34,053 bases of DNA from Solirubrobacterales bacterium (GTDB lineage Bacteria; Actinomycetota; Thermoleophilia; Solirubrobacterales; Solirubrobacteraceae): the NCBI GenBank assembly GCA_027315115.1, contig DAHUYQ010000054.1:1-34053 (forward strand). Direction: 5' to 3'. Positions 7,697 through 16,407 of this stretch are shown here, one piece after another; within the stretch, counting starts at the first letter, position 1; each line of letters starts with the position of its first letter. Under the pieces are notes generated by a model, which did not search any database, had not been told where the DNA came from, and saw only the letters and a program-made list of their open reading frames with translations. The position numbers were made by a program, and so were the translations under genes.

Positions 7697-8831
7697 CCCC
7701 GCGACAGACTGGACGCCAGACGGCATGCTGCTCATCGGCCATCTGGCCGAGTGGCAGGAGCTGCTGCTCGTCCTCCGAGAACGTCGCGGGCTGACAGTCA
7801 TCGTGGGCGACCCTATCAGCGGTACGAGCGCGCTGCTCGCCGCCGCGCTAGTCGAGGCCACGCCGCGAGGGATACACGTCGACGCTCGCCGTTGTGCCGA
7901 CGCGCTCGACCTTGCGATCGCGATCGCCGATGCCTCGATCGCCGCCCTGGCGCCCGATGCGAGCGCCTGGTGGCTGGGAAGCGCCCCTCCGAGCAACTCC
8001 GCGGGCCTGCGTCTCTCGCGAATGCTCGGCAGCCGCGGCATCGACCCGCAGCCACTGCGCTCAGGGGAAGGAGAAGCACTCGCGCGACTCCGGGAGGCCG
8101 TCGAACTGACCAGCGCCGTCACGGACGAGCCAATCACGCTTGCGATCGACCATCTCGGATACATGCTGGCGAACATGCGCGGCACGGCCGGCAGAGCAAC
8201 GCTCGATGTGCTGCGCGCGACCAGACAGCACGTCCACAGTCTCGACCTCATACTCGTCGATCACCCGCAAGGCGCCATCAGTCGAGCCCTTGGCGACCCG
8301 CGGCATCCCCTTTACCACGCTGGCGAGCGCCTACACATACCCCGCCCCACTCCCGACCAGGTCGTCTCAGACCTTGCGATCACACAACCTCTGACCGCGA
8401 TTCCAGAGGACTTCGTTCGACGCACCGCCGAGCTGGCCGACGGTGTCCCTTCGCTCACATGGCAAGCCATAGCCATGTCGCCTGCGAGCGGAGAGGCGCC
8501 GAGCCGGGCTCTCTCCGGATGGGAAGCCCTACGTCGCGCATGTGCAACCTCGGTGCGACGGGAGTGGGAATTGCTACGTCGCGTTCACCCTGCCGCGCAG
8601 ACGCTCGTAGCCGCGATCAGCACCGGCCTCAAGCCACACGGCATCACGGCGGCCAGCAAGACCGTCGCCGACGGGCTCAACCGGCTACGCGACGTGGGAA
8701 TCGCCTGGCAGCCGGCGCAACGCACCTGGGCGATCTCCGACCCACTCCTTGCCGCCTACGCTCGCGAGCACGCCCAGCCATCGACGCGCATGCTGCGCGC
8801 ACGGCACCGCCAGCGACGCGAGCAACGCTGA
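7689..8831 (+). CDS. Degenerate partner ATPase with a C-terminal winged-helix-like region
   Basis: This 380-residue protein resembles the preceding ATPase at its start: MLLIGHLAEWQELL parallels LIVGRRGEIEEL. However, the P-loop reads GDPISGTSA (40-48), so the essential Lys is Thr46, and Walker B has become LAIDHL (D154-H155). It is therefore unlikely to hydrolyse ATP by itself. The last 80 residues (around AAISTGLKPHGITAASKTVADGLNRLRDVGIAW) look like a winged helix, as in Cdc6/ATPase_2 proteins. The GTG at 7689 is the earliest start; an ATG at 7725 is possible. A mixed complex of an active and an inactive subunit that binds DNA is my inference. I know of no named family for the pair. Confidence 0.65.
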   Translation: MHDPATDWTPDGMLLIGHLAEWQELLLVLRERRGLTVIVGDPISGTSALLAAALVEATPRGIHVDARRCADALDLAIAIADASIAALAPDASAWWLGSAPPSNSAGLRLSRMLGSRGIDPQPLRSGEGEALARLREAVELTSAVTDEPITLAIDHLGYMLANMRGTAGRATLDVLRATRQHVHSLDLILVDHPQGAISRALGDPRHPLYHAGERLHIPRPTPDQVVSDLAITQPLTAIPEDFVRRTAELADGVPSLTWQAIAMSPASGEAPSRALSGWEALRRACATSVRREWELLRRVHPAAQTLVAAISTGLKPHGITAASKTVADGLNRLRDVGIAWQPAQRTWAISDPLLAAYAREHAQPSTRMLRARHRQRREQR

Positions 8832-8877
8832 CTTGAGTACGCGCGGCGCGCCGATCCACCGCGAGCGATCAGGTGCG

Positions 8878-8918
8878 TGCTTGCGCTTTGCTTGCTTGCG
8901 GAATGCTTGCGCTATGCT
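8878..8918 (+). promoter_or_regulatory. Toxin-antitoxin promoter with three TGCTTGCG repeats
   Basis: TGCTTGCG occurs at 8878-8885, 8893-8900 and 8904-8911, right before TATGCT (8913-8918), a good -10 box 6 nt upstream of the ATG at 8925. The repeats overlap the place where a -35 and the -10 would be. They are well placed for binding by the antitoxin's own helix-turn-helix. The mRNA would be leaderless. Confidence 0.55.
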
Positions 8919-8924
8919 TTCCGC

Positions 8925-9779
8925 ATGAGCCGGACGGACCTTGCGGATCAGGTTCTCTCTGCGCCGACGCCGCAGAAGGTCGCCGACGCCGCCGAGAAGA
9001 TCGCCGGCCAGGCGCTGCGGGAGATCGAGTCGAGCGTCCCCGATGCGCTGGCAGGCAAGCGCGCCCAGGTCCACGCCTACGTAGAGGCATACCGGCTGCT
9101 CGGAAGCCGCGTGCTCGAGGAGGTCGATCGGGCGCGGCCCGATCTGCTGCGCTTCGACGAGAGCCACAACCTCATCCTGATGGCCGAGAGGAAGGATTCG
9201 AAGAGCGAAGATCGGTCGGTGCGCTGGCTGAAGGCCGCGCTCGACCAGGAGGCGATGAGCGCCCCCTTCAGCGAGTGGGTGGGAACGCTCGGCGTCGGCA
9301 GGGGCACCGCCGTCGCGCTCGTGGCACGCCTTCGCCGCATGCTCGCGGGCACCGAGCCGCTGGCCGCTCCGCGAGAGCGACACCTGCCCACGTGGACCCT
9401 CAGCAACGAGGACGCCTTGCGTTTCTATCGCGCGGTGGGCGACGAGCTGGCGCGCGTCCAAACTCCGTTGCAGCGCATCGCCTCGACGCTTGGCGTCAGC
9501 CGCACCGAGCTCGCGAGGCTGCTCGGCGTGACGCGCCAGGCGATCGAACAGTGGGAGCTGCGCGGCGTCCCCGGCGACCGCCAGGAGAGGCTCGCGACGC
9601 TCGATGCGATCGTCGACCTGCTCACCGTCAGGCTCAAGCCCGATCGCATCCCGGGAGCGGTGCGTCGTCCGGCGGCGGCCTACGGCGGCCGCTCGATGCT
9701 GGGGGCGATGGCCGATGGAGACGAGCAGCTCGTGCTCGAGGAGCTGCGCGAAGCGTTCGACTGGTCAGCGGCCGCCTGA
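8925..9779 (+). CDS. Antitoxin of the Xre/MbcA/ParS family, long form
   Basis: The protein has 284 residues from the ATG at 8925, chosen because TATGCT lies 6 nt upstream; the frame is open a little further back. Residues 185-215 form a helix-turn-helix (VSRTELARLLGVTRQAIEQW). Residues 237-284 (RIPGAVRRPAAAYGGRSMLG and on to the end) match the toxin-binding domain of RES-partner antitoxins. Typical MbcA-like antitoxins have about 110-150 residues. The extra N-terminal 180 residues are mostly helical with no domain I recognise. The gene ends two bases before the RES toxin start. It probably neutralises that toxin and represses the shared promoter. Confidence 0.85.
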   Translation: MSRTDLADQVLSAPTPQKVADAAEKIAGQALREIESSVPDALAGKRAQVHAYVEAYRLLGSRVLEEVDRARPDLLRFDESHNLILMAERKDSKSEDRSVRWLKAALDQEAMSAPFSEWVGTLGVGRGTAVALVARLRRMLAGTEPLAAPRERHLPTWTLSNEDALRFYRAVGDELARVQTPLQRIASTLGVSRTELARLLGVTRQAIEQWELRGVPGDRQERLATLDAIVDLLTVRLKPDRIPGAVRRPAAAYGGRSMLGAMADGDEQLVLEELREAFDWSAAA

Positions 9780-9781
9780 AC

Positions 9782-10303
9782 GTGCGTCACGTTGCTCGCG
9801 GCGGCAACTATCTGCGCGTCGCAGACCCTGCATGTCGCGATCCGCTCTCCGGGGAGCACGCGCGCAGGCACGGCGGCCGCTGGAACGCGCCCGGGGCATT
9901 TGCCGTCGTCTACCTCAATGCGTCCATCGACCTCGCACGCGCCCTGGTCGCCGGCAGGCTCGAAGATCGAGGCATAAGGCCAGAGGACATCCTCCCCGAG
10001 GCAGGCCCCGTGCTCGTCCACGCGACGGCGCCCGACGATGACTACGTGGACGCTCTCACCGAGGATGGGCTGCGCAGTCTCGGCCTGCCTGCGACGTATC
10101 CGCTCGACGATGACGGCAGCACGGTCGATCACGCCGTCTGCCAGCCGATCGGTGCTCGCGCGCACAGGAGCGGCGAGCGCGGCATCGCCTGTCGTTCAGC
10201 GACGACGGACGCACCCGCGCACGCAGAGGAGCTTGCCTATCTCGGCGGCAAGCGCCTCACGGCGCAGCGCACGATGCGGTTCGACGAGTGGTACTTCTCG
10301 TAG
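9782..10303 (+). CDS. RES-domain toxin (NAD+-degrading family)
   Basis: The 173-residue protein starts at GTG 9782, two bases after the antitoxin stop. DPLSGEHARRHGGRWNAPG followed by VVYLNAS is the classic start of the RES fold, with the Arg at position 33; the conserved Ser is probably S139 in GIACRSA. RES toxins deplete NAD+ by glycohydrolysis or phosphorolysis. The Glu of the R-E-S triad, expected just after YLNASIDLA, is not there: the local sequence is ARALVAG. The toxin may use a different residue or be weakened. It converges on the ABC transporter operon with only 3 nt between stops. Confidence 0.85.
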   Translation: MRHVARGGNYLRVADPACRDPLSGEHARRHGGRWNAPGAFAVVYLNASIDLARALVAGRLEDRGIRPEDILPEAGPVLVHATAPDDDYVDALTEDGLRSLGLPATYPLDDDGSTVDHAVCQPIGARAHRSGERGIACRSATTDAPAHAEELAYLGGKRLTAQRTMRFDEWYFS

Positions 10304-10306
10304 GCG

Positions 10307-11458
10307 TCAGACAGCCGCGCCAAGCGGGTGGTGGCATGCCGCGAGGCGTCCGTCGGCGCGGGGCAGCAGCGGGGGCTCCTCGCGGGCGCAGAGCTCGCTC
10401 GCTCGCGGGCAGCGCGGGTGAAAGCGGCAGCCCGGCGGTGGCGCGGTCGCGCTCGGCGGCTCGCCGGTGAGCTCCACGCGGGGCGGGCCGGCTGCCGGGT
10501 CGGCCTTCGGCACCGCCGCGAGCAGGGCGCGGGTGTAGGGGTGCGCCGGCGCGCGGCAGACCTGCTCGGCGGGGCCGCTCTCCACGATCTTGCCGAGGTA
10601 CATCACCGCGATCCGGTCGCAGACCTGGCGCACGATCGCCAGGTCGTGGGCGACGAAGAGCATCGCCGGCGGGGGCTCGGCCGGCGGCCCCGGCGCGGCG
10701 CCCGCGCGCGCGCCCTGCCGCGGCCCGGCGCCCTCCCGCAGGTCCGCCAGCAGGTTGACGATCTGGGCGCGCACCGAGACGTCCAGCGCCGAGACCGGCT
10801 CGTCCAGCAGCAGCAGGCGGGGGCGCATTGCCAGCGCGCGCGCGATTCCGACGCGCTGGCGCTGGCCGCCGGAGAGCTCGTGCGGGTAGCTGTGCATGTG
10901 CTCGCGCTCCAGGCCGACCCTGGCCAGCAGCGCGACGATCTCGTCCTCCAGCCGCGCGCGCGGCACGCCGGCCAGCTTCAGCGGCGTGGCGAGCGTTCGT
11001 CCGACCCGGCGGCGCGGGTTCAGGGACGCCTCGGGGTCCTGGAAGACCATCTGCATGCGCCGGCGCACCGGCCGCAGCGCGCGCCGCGACGCGCGTGTGA
11101 TGTCCGCGCCTTCGAAGCGCACGCTGCCGGAGGTCGCGTCCACCAGGCGCGCGGCGCACCTGATCAGGGTGGTCTTGCCGCAGCCGGACTCGCCGACGAT
11201 GCCGAGCGACTCGCCGGGCGCGATCGCGATCGACACGTCGTCCAGCGCGTGGACCACCTCGCGGGCGCGGCGGGAGGGGCCGCCGCCACGACTGGGCAGG
11301 CGGCTGCCGCCGCCGCGGGGCCCGGCGAGCCCGGCCGCAGCCGGGAAGTGCACGCTGACGTGGCTGAGCTCCAGCAGCGGAGTCTGCGCGTCAGCCGCGT
11401 CGGCCGCCGCCGCGCGCGCGCCCGCGAAACGCTCGCCGCTCACAGGCTCGCCGCTCAC
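10307..11458 (-). CDS. Peptide ABC transporter ATPase, OppF/DppF type
   Basis: The 383-residue ATPase powers import with the companion OppD-like subunit. It shows Walker A GESGCGKTT (89-97), signature LSGGQRQR (195-202), Walker B LLLLDE (215-220), H-loop H271, and the C-terminal oligopeptide-transporter block with HPYTRALL and CRFHPRCP plus a further Cys. Two low-complexity Pro/Gly/Ala/Arg segments are unusual: one near residues 40-65 before the first ATPase strands, the other at 242-265 between the D-loop helix and the H-loop strand. The GTG at 11456-11458 overlaps the upstream stop as GTGA. It is the last gene of the operon. Confidence 0.92.
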   Translation of the reverse strand: MSGEPVSGERFAGARAAAADAADAQTPLLELSHVSVHFPAAAGLAGPRGGGSRLPSRGGGPSRRAREVVHALDDVSIAIAPGESLGIVGESGCGKTTLIRCAARLVDATSGSVRFEGADITRASRRALRPVRRRMQMVFQDPEASLNPRRRVGRTLATPLKLAGVPRARLEDEIVALLARVGLEREHMHSYPHELSGGQRQRVGIARALAMRPRLLLLDEPVSALDVSVRAQIVNLLADLREGAGPRQGARAGAAPGPPAEPPPAMLFVAHDLAIVRQVCDRIAVMYLGKIVESGPAEQVCRAPAHPYTRALLAAVPKADPAAGPPRVELTGEPPSATAPPPGCRFHPRCPRASELCAREEPPLLPRADGRLAACHHPLGAAV

Positions 11459-12534
11459 AGCCCGATCGCCCCCGAGCGCGTCCGCAGCGCCCGCTTGCGC
11501 TCGACCTCAAGCACGCAGCGGTCGAGGCGCCCGCCCCCGACGCGATCCCGCAGCTCCACCGGCGCCTTGCACGCCGGCATCGCATGCGGGCATCGCGGGT
11601 GAAACCGGCACCCCGCCGGTGGCCGCGCCGGCGATGGCGGCACACCGTCGATCGCGGGCAGCCGCCGCGGCCGCTCCCCCTCCATCCGCGCGATCGAGCC
11701 GAGCAGCCCCCAGGTGTACGGGTGCTGCGGGTCCTCGAAGATCTCGCTGACGCTGCCCTGCTCGACGATCTGGCCGCAGTACATGACCAGCACCCGGTCG
11801 GCGAAGCCCGCGACCACGCCGAGGTCGTGGGTGACGAGGATCACCGCCATCCCGGTCTCGGCGCGCAGGCGCGCGAGCTCGGCGAGGATCTGCGCCTGCA
11901 CGGTGACGTCGAGCGCGGTGGTCGGCTCGTCCGCCACGAGCAGCCGCGGCGAGCAGGAGAGCGCCATCGCGATCATCGCGCGCTGGCGCAGCCCGCCGGA
12001 GAGCTCGTGCGGGTAGGAGCGCGCGCGCCGCTCCGGCTCGGGCACGCCCGCGGCGCGCAGCGCCTGCACCGCGCGCGCGGCCGCCGCGGCCTTGGAGAGC
12101 GGCTCGTGCGCGAGCACCTGCTCGGCGATCTGAGCGCCGATCCGCTGCACGGGGTTCAGCGCGCTCATCGGGTCCTGGAAGACGGTCGCGATGCCGGCGC
12201 CTCGCACGCGGCGAAGCCGGCGCTCGCCGGCGGCCAGCAGGTCGACGCCCTCGAACTCGACGGCGCCCTGCACGTCGGCGCCCGCCTCGCACGTGAGCCC
12301 GCTCAGGCTGAGCGCCATCGCGGACTTGCCGGAACCGGACTCGCCGACGATCGCGAGCGCCTCCCCGCGCCGCAGCGAGAACGAGACGCCGTCGACCGCC
12401 CGCACGACCCCGCGCGCGCCGCCGTGAAAGCCGACCCGCAGGTCGCGCACGTCCAGCAGCGTGCCGGCGCCCGGCTGGGCCGCACCTGCCTCCGGGGCCG
12501 GCCGCCCGGCGGCCACCCTGGCGCCCGCCCCCAT
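11455..12534 (-). CDS. Peptide ABC transporter ATPase, OppD/DppD type
   Basis: This 359-residue subunit has Walker A GESGSGKS (64-71), signature LSGGLRQR (178-185), Walker B LLVADEP ending at 204, and the C-terminal HPYTWGLL and CRFHPRCP motifs of oligopeptide ATPases. The ATG at 12532-12534 shares one base with the stop of the permease gene (TGATG), which rules out the much longer open frame upstream. Together with the next gene it should form the heterodimeric motor of the importer. Confidence 0.93.
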   Translation of the reverse strand: MGAGARVAAGRPAPEAGAAQPGAGTLLDVRDLRVGFHGGARGVVRAVDGVSFSLRRGEALAIVGESGSGKSAMALSLSGLTCEAGADVQGAVEFEGVDLLAAGERRLRRVRGAGIATVFQDPMSALNPVQRIGAQIAEQVLAHEPLSKAAAAARAVQALRAAGVPEPERRARSYPHELSGGLRQRAMIAMALSCSPRLLVADEPTTALDVTVQAQILAELARLRAETGMAVILVTHDLGVVAGFADRVLVMYCGQIVEQGSVSEIFEDPQHPYTWGLLGSIARMEGERPRRLPAIDGVPPSPARPPAGCRFHPRCPHAMPACKAPVELRDRVGGGRLDRCVLEVERKRALRTRSGAIGL

Positions 12535-13514
12535 CACCGCAACCTCACCCGCGGGTCGAGCGCCGCCTGCACCAGATCGGTCACCGTGCTCAGCACCACC
12601 ACGAGGAACGCCGTCAGCATCGTGATCACCATGATCGGCGGGATGTCGAGCCGCTGCGTCGATTCGGCCGCGTACTGCCCCACCCCCTTCAGATTGAAGA
12701 CCGTCTCGGTCAGCAGCGCGCCGCCGCCGAGCACCGCCGCGAAGTCGAGCCCCCACAGCGACACGATCGGCAGCAGGCTGTTGCGAAGCACGTGGGAGAC
12801 CATCACCCGCCGGGGTGAAATCCCCTTCGCGCGGGCGGTCGCGACGTAGCTCTCACCCATCGTGTCCAGGATGCTCGCGCGCAGCACCCGCGAGTAGAAG
12901 CCCGCGAACAGCACTGTCACCGAAATCCACGGCAGGATCATGTGAGTGAGCCAGCCCACTGGATCTTCGGTCAGCGGCACGTACCCGCCGAGCGGGAACA
13001 CGTGCAGCTTGAATCCGAGATAGAAGAGCAGCAGGTCGCCGAGCAGGAACGCCGGCATCGAGATGCCCGTCATCGCGACGGCGCCCAGCAGGCGATCGGC
13101 GGCGCGCGCGACCCGCCCGCGCCGCGCCAGCAGCGCCCCGACCACGCCGAGCGCGACGCCCGCGATCAGCCACAGCACGCTGGCGCCGACTGTCAGCGAA
13201 ATGGTGGCGGGCAGGTCTTCGCCGATCTGCCGTACCACGTTCACCTGCTGGGTGTAGGAGATCACTTTGCCGGTGAAGATCTGTTCCATCATCCGCAGGT
13301 ACTGCACCCAGATCGGCTGGTTGAACCCCCACTGGATGCGCACGTCCTTGATCTCCTGGGGCGTGGCGAACTTCCCCGCCAGCCGCAACGCCGGGTCGCC
13401 GTCGGGGATCACTTGAAAGATGAGAAAGGTGAGCACCGAGATTGCGAACAGCACGAGCACCATCGCGACCAGGCGACGCACGGCGAAGGTGAGCATCGGG
13501 TGAGCGGCTCTCAT
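12534..13514 (-). CDS. Peptide ABC transporter permease, OppB/DppB type
   Basis: The 326-residue membrane protein begins with a helix (RRLVAMVLVLFAISVLTFLIF) and the short GDP-containing segment typical of OppB. About six hydrophobic helices follow. The ATPase-contact EAA loop reads ESYVATARAKGISPRR followed by VMVSHVLRNSLLPIV. The ATG at 13512-13514 overlaps the upstream stop as ATGA. The substrate is probably a peptide, but related systems carry nickel, sugars or opines. Confidence 0.93.
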   Translation of the reverse strand: MRAAHPMLTFAVRRLVAMVLVLFAISVLTFLIFQVIPDGDPALRLAGKFATPQEIKDVRIQWGFNQPIWVQYLRMMEQIFTGKVISYTQQVNVVRQIGEDLPATISLTVGASVLWLIAGVALGVVGALLARRGRVARAADRLLGAVAMTGISMPAFLLGDLLLFYLGFKLHVFPLGGYVPLTEDPVGWLTHMILPWISVTVLFAGFYSRVLRASILDTMGESYVATARAKGISPRRVMVSHVLRNSLLPIVSLWGLDFAAVLGGGALLTETVFNLKGVGQYAAESTQRLDIPPIMVITMLTAFLVVVLSTVTDLVQAALDPRVRLR

Positions 13515-14536
13515 GCCGGCTCCCCGTCCGACGGCGCCGGCGGCGCGGGCGGGACGGTCGGGACCCAGTCAAGCCCCCCTGCCGTCGGCTGCGCCCGCAG
13601 GCGCGCCCGCGGATCGAGCACATCCCGCGCCGCCTCCGCCAGCACGTTCGCGCTGACCACCGCCGCCAGCAGCATCAGCCCGGGCGCGAGCACCAGATGG
13701 ATCGCGTCGGGCATCAGCCGCGTCCCTTCGGAGATCATCGTCCCCCAGGAGGGCGCGGGCGGCTGCACACCCGCCCCCAGGAACGAGAGCCCGGCCTCCA
13801 TCAGGATCGCGTTGGCGAGCAGCAGCGGCGCGAACACCAGGATGCTGCTGCTGAGGTTCGGCAGGATCTCGCCGAGCATGATCCGCGTCCCGGAGAGCCC
13901 CTGCTGGCGGGCCGCGTCCACGAACTCGCGGCCCCGCAGCTCGATCGTCCGCGCCCGCAGCGGCCGTGCCATGTAGGGCACGTAGACGACTCCGATGATC
14001 AGCGCCGGCAGCATCAGCGAGCCGCCGCGCAGCGTCGTGAACCCGAGGTCGATCCCGGAGACCGCGAGCGTGACGCCCAGCGCGACGCCGAGCAGCAGCA
14101 CGGGATAGGACCAGATCAGGTCCATCAGCCGGCAGAGCAGCGAGTCCACCGCGCCGCCGAGCCAGCCGGCGATCAGCGCCACCGCGACCGCGAGCACGAT
14201 GCTCAGCACCGTCGCGACCGCCGCGATCTCCAGCGAGTTGCGCCCGCCGTAGAGCAGCCGCACCGCCACGTCGCGGCCGTTTTCGTCGGCGCCGAGCAGG
14301 AAGCGCCCGGTCCAGGTCGGCCCGATCGGCACGCCGGTGGGCGAGACCACTTCCACCTTCTTGCCCGAGACAACGATCGTCTCGGTCACGTGGGTCGCGT
14401 CGGGGCCGGTGTGCGCGACGTCGGCCGCGTACACCGGCGCCAGCAGGCAGGCGATCACGATCGCGGTCAGCACGGCGCCCGCGATCAGAGCATGTGGCTC
14501 GTGCAGCAGCCGCCGTAGTGCGCCGCGATCGTTCAA
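13511..14536 (-). CDS. Peptide ABC transporter permease, OppC/DppC type
   Basis: The 341-residue permease has an N-terminal helix (LIAGAVLTAIVIACLLAPVY), an extracytoplasmic loop ending in FLLGADENGRDV (the family's G-TDxxGRDv signature), and an EAA loop GREFVDAARQQGLSGTRI. It pairs with the OppB-like subunit. The start is a TTG at 14534-14536, 7 nt after the stop of the binding-protein gene; AGGCGG just upstream can serve as ribosome binding site. The C-terminus is Pro/Ala-rich. Confidence 0.92.
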   Translation of the reverse strand: MNDRGALRRLLHEPHALIAGAVLTAIVIACLLAPVYAADVAHTGPDATHVTETIVVSGKKVEVVSPTGVPIGPTWTGRFLLGADENGRDVAVRLLYGGRNSLEIAAVATVLSIVLAVAVALIAGWLGGAVDSLLCRLMDLIWSYPVLLLGVALGVTLAVSGIDLGFTTLRGGSLMLPALIIGVVYVPYMARPLRARTIELRGREFVDAARQQGLSGTRIMLGEILPNLSSSILVFAPLLLANAILMEAGLSFLGAGVQPPAPSWGTMISEGTRLMPDAIHLVLAPGLMLLAAVVSANVLAEAARDVLDPRARLRAQPTAGGLDWVPTVPPAPPAPSDGEPA

Positions 14537-14543
14537 GCGCCGC

Positions 14544-16199
14544 CTACTTCAGCTTGAGCGTGGTCCAGTCGGGCCCGTAGACGGGGCTGAACACCAGCGC
14601 CCCGAAGTCGACGCGCGCGGAGGTCAGCTTGGGTGCCTCCTGGTAGCCGATCACCGCCATGTAGGCCTGCTTGGCCGTGTGCTCCTCCAGCGCTTCCCAG
14701 CGGCCGGCCACGGAGGGCAGCCGCGAGGTCGGCAGCTTGCCGAGCGTTTCGATTTCCGAGTCGATCATCGAGTCGCGGACGAGGCCCAGGTCGTGGCTGC
14801 CTTCGGGGTTGATCGTGTTCCCGTTGAGCAGTTGGTAGAAGTCGACCGGGTTGGGGAAGTCCTCGGCGTATTCCGCGAAGCCCGCCTGCGCTCCCGTCTT
14901 CGGGGTGGCGACCGTGGGGTAGTAGGTCGCCGGCGAGATCACGCGCTCGCTGGCTTTGTAGCCGATCGCGTCCAGCGTCTGGGCGAAGTTGTCCACGAAC
15001 GCCTTGTGCGGCGTGTCGCCCCACACCGTGACGCTCTGGCCGGCGGTCCCGGAGCGCTGCACCATTTCCTTGGCCTTGGCCACGTCGCCGTCGGCGGTCG
15101 GCGAGCCATAGGGACACGGCGCGCTCGGATGCCCGACGATCTGCGGCGGCAGCAGGTAGCAGCCGGGCTGCAGGTAGCCGGAGGCGAGCTTCTGGAAGGC
15201 GGGCCGGTTCAGCGCGGTCACGACCGCCTCCCGCGCAAGCGCGTTGTCGAACGGCGCGGCGGCCGTGTCCAGGAAGAAGAAGCTGACCTGCGCGACGGGC
15301 TCAAGGCTGTAGCGGCTGGAGGCTTCGCGCTGCGCCTGCGCCACCGCGGCGGGCGGCAGCGGCGTGTTCCAGTCGAAGAGGTCGGCGGAGCTGGAGAGCA
15401 CTTCGTCGGCCTGCGCGCCCGGGTTGCTCTGCACGCTGACCTGGATCGCGACGGTGGGCGTCGGGATGCCGGGGACCGCCTGGGCGGCCCAGTGCGGGTC
15501 GATCTGCTCTTCGAAGGAGTGCCCCGGCTTTACGTGCGCGATCTCGTAGGGCCCGACGCCGGGCGGCGGATCGTTGGGCAGCGCTTTCATCGGCGTGCCG
15601 GCGGGCACCAGCCCCGCGGCGGGAAACGCGAGCACGTTCAGGAACGCGCCGTAAGGGGCGAGTAGCTTGATCTGGATCTGCCCGGTGGCGTCGTCGGTCT
15701 TGATGCCGGAGATCGAGCTTGCCTTGCCCTGGTCGTAGGCTTCGGCGCCGGCGATGTTTTCGGTGAAGAAGCTCTTACCTTCCCAGTTCAGCTTGATCGC
15801 GCGCTCGATCGCGTAGGCGAAGTCGCCGGCCTTGACGGGGGCGCCGTTGGAGAAGACCAGTCCTTTGCGCAGCGTGGTGGTGTAGAGGGTGCCGCCTTGC
15901 GAGATGGAGGGCATTCCGGCGGCCAGCGCCGGGATCACCTGCGTGCCCGCGGAGCCGTTGGCGTGCTTGTAGGTGTAGAGACCGAGATAGGCGTTCCAGG
16001 TCGCCTCGGTCGAGGAGGTCGTCGCTCCCACCTGCGGGTCCAGCGAGTCGGGTGCGCTGGCGGCCACGACGGTGGCCGGGCCCGCTGCCGCGCTCGCGTT
16101 GCCGGTCCCTGTGCTGCCGCCGCCCCCGCAGGCGGCGAGGCCGGCCGCCGCGGCGCATCCCAGTGCCGCGATCGCCAACCGGTTGATCCTGCTATTCAA
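14544..16199 (-). CDS. Peptide-binding lipoprotein of the ABC importer (SBP family 5)
   Basis: The 551-residue protein begins with a lipoprotein signal: a basic start, a hydrophobic stretch and the lipobox LAAC with acyl-Cys at 24, followed by a Gly/Ser linker. The body has family-5 landmarks, such as SAPDSLDPQ, LYTTTLRKGLVFSNGAPVKAGD and AREAVVTALNR. It would be anchored outside the membrane and deliver peptides or related solutes to the permeases. The start is the TTG at 16197-16199, because GAGGAG lies 8 nt before it and the signal peptide then has normal length. It is the first gene of the five-gene operon and diverges from the aldehyde-dehydrogenase-like gene. Confidence 0.93.
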   Translation of the reverse strand: MNSRINRLAIAALGCAAAAGLAACGGGGSTGTGNASAAAGPATVVAASAPDSLDPQVGATTSSTEATWNAYLGLYTYKHANGSAGTQVIPALAAGMPSISQGGTLYTTTLRKGLVFSNGAPVKAGDFAYAIERAIKLNWEGKSFFTENIAGAEAYDQGKASSISGIKTDDATGQIQIKLLAPYGAFLNVLAFPAAGLVPAGTPMKALPNDPPPGVGPYEIAHVKPGHSFEEQIDPHWAAQAVPGIPTPTVAIQVSVQSNPGAQADEVLSSSADLFDWNTPLPPAAVAQAQREASSRYSLEPVAQVSFFFLDTAAAPFDNALAREAVVTALNRPAFQKLASGYLQPGCYLLPPQIVGHPSAPCPYGSPTADGDVAKAKEMVQRSGTAGQSVTVWGDTPHKAFVDNFAQTLDAIGYKASERVISPATYYPTVATPKTGAQAGFAEYAEDFPNPVDFYQLLNGNTINPEGSHDLGLVRDSMIDSEIETLGKLPTSRLPSVAGRWEALEEHTAKQAYMAVIGYQEAPKLTSARVDFGALVFSPVYGPDWTTLKLK

Positions 16200-16310
16200 G
16201 TTCGTGTCTCCTCTTCGGCATTGCGCGACCATCGGCAGCACCTCCGCAACCTGTCGCATACGTCTTCGCTCATCCCCTTCGGCAACCTGCAACAGAAACT
16301 GAAGCCCTGG

Positions 16311-16362
16311 GCAGGTTTGCCCATCCGCCTCGGGCAGGTTTGACGACCTTCGCGCAGGTTTG
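16311..16362. promoter_or_regulatory. Operator candidate: three GCAGGTTTG repeats between divergent genes
   Basis: GCAGGTTTG occurs at 16311-16319, 16334-16342 and 16354-16362; the last two extend to GCAGGTTTGACGA. A degenerate fourth (GCACCTTTGCCGA) begins at 16373. Spacings are 23 and 20 bp, near two helical turns. They lie in the 215-bp space between the ABC operon and the dehydrogenase-like gene, so one regulator could control both. Confidence 0.55.
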
Positions 16363-16401
16363 ACGATCCCTGCGCACCTTTGCCGACGCCGCCGCAAGCG
16401 G

Positions 16402-16407
16402 AATAAT
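16402..16407 (+). promoter_or_regulatory. -10 box for a leaderless dehydrogenase-like mRNA
   Basis: AATAAT (five of six bases of TATAAT) sits 7 nt before the ATG at 16415. No Shine-Dalgarno is present in the spacer, which agrees with a leaderless message. Confidence 0.45.
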
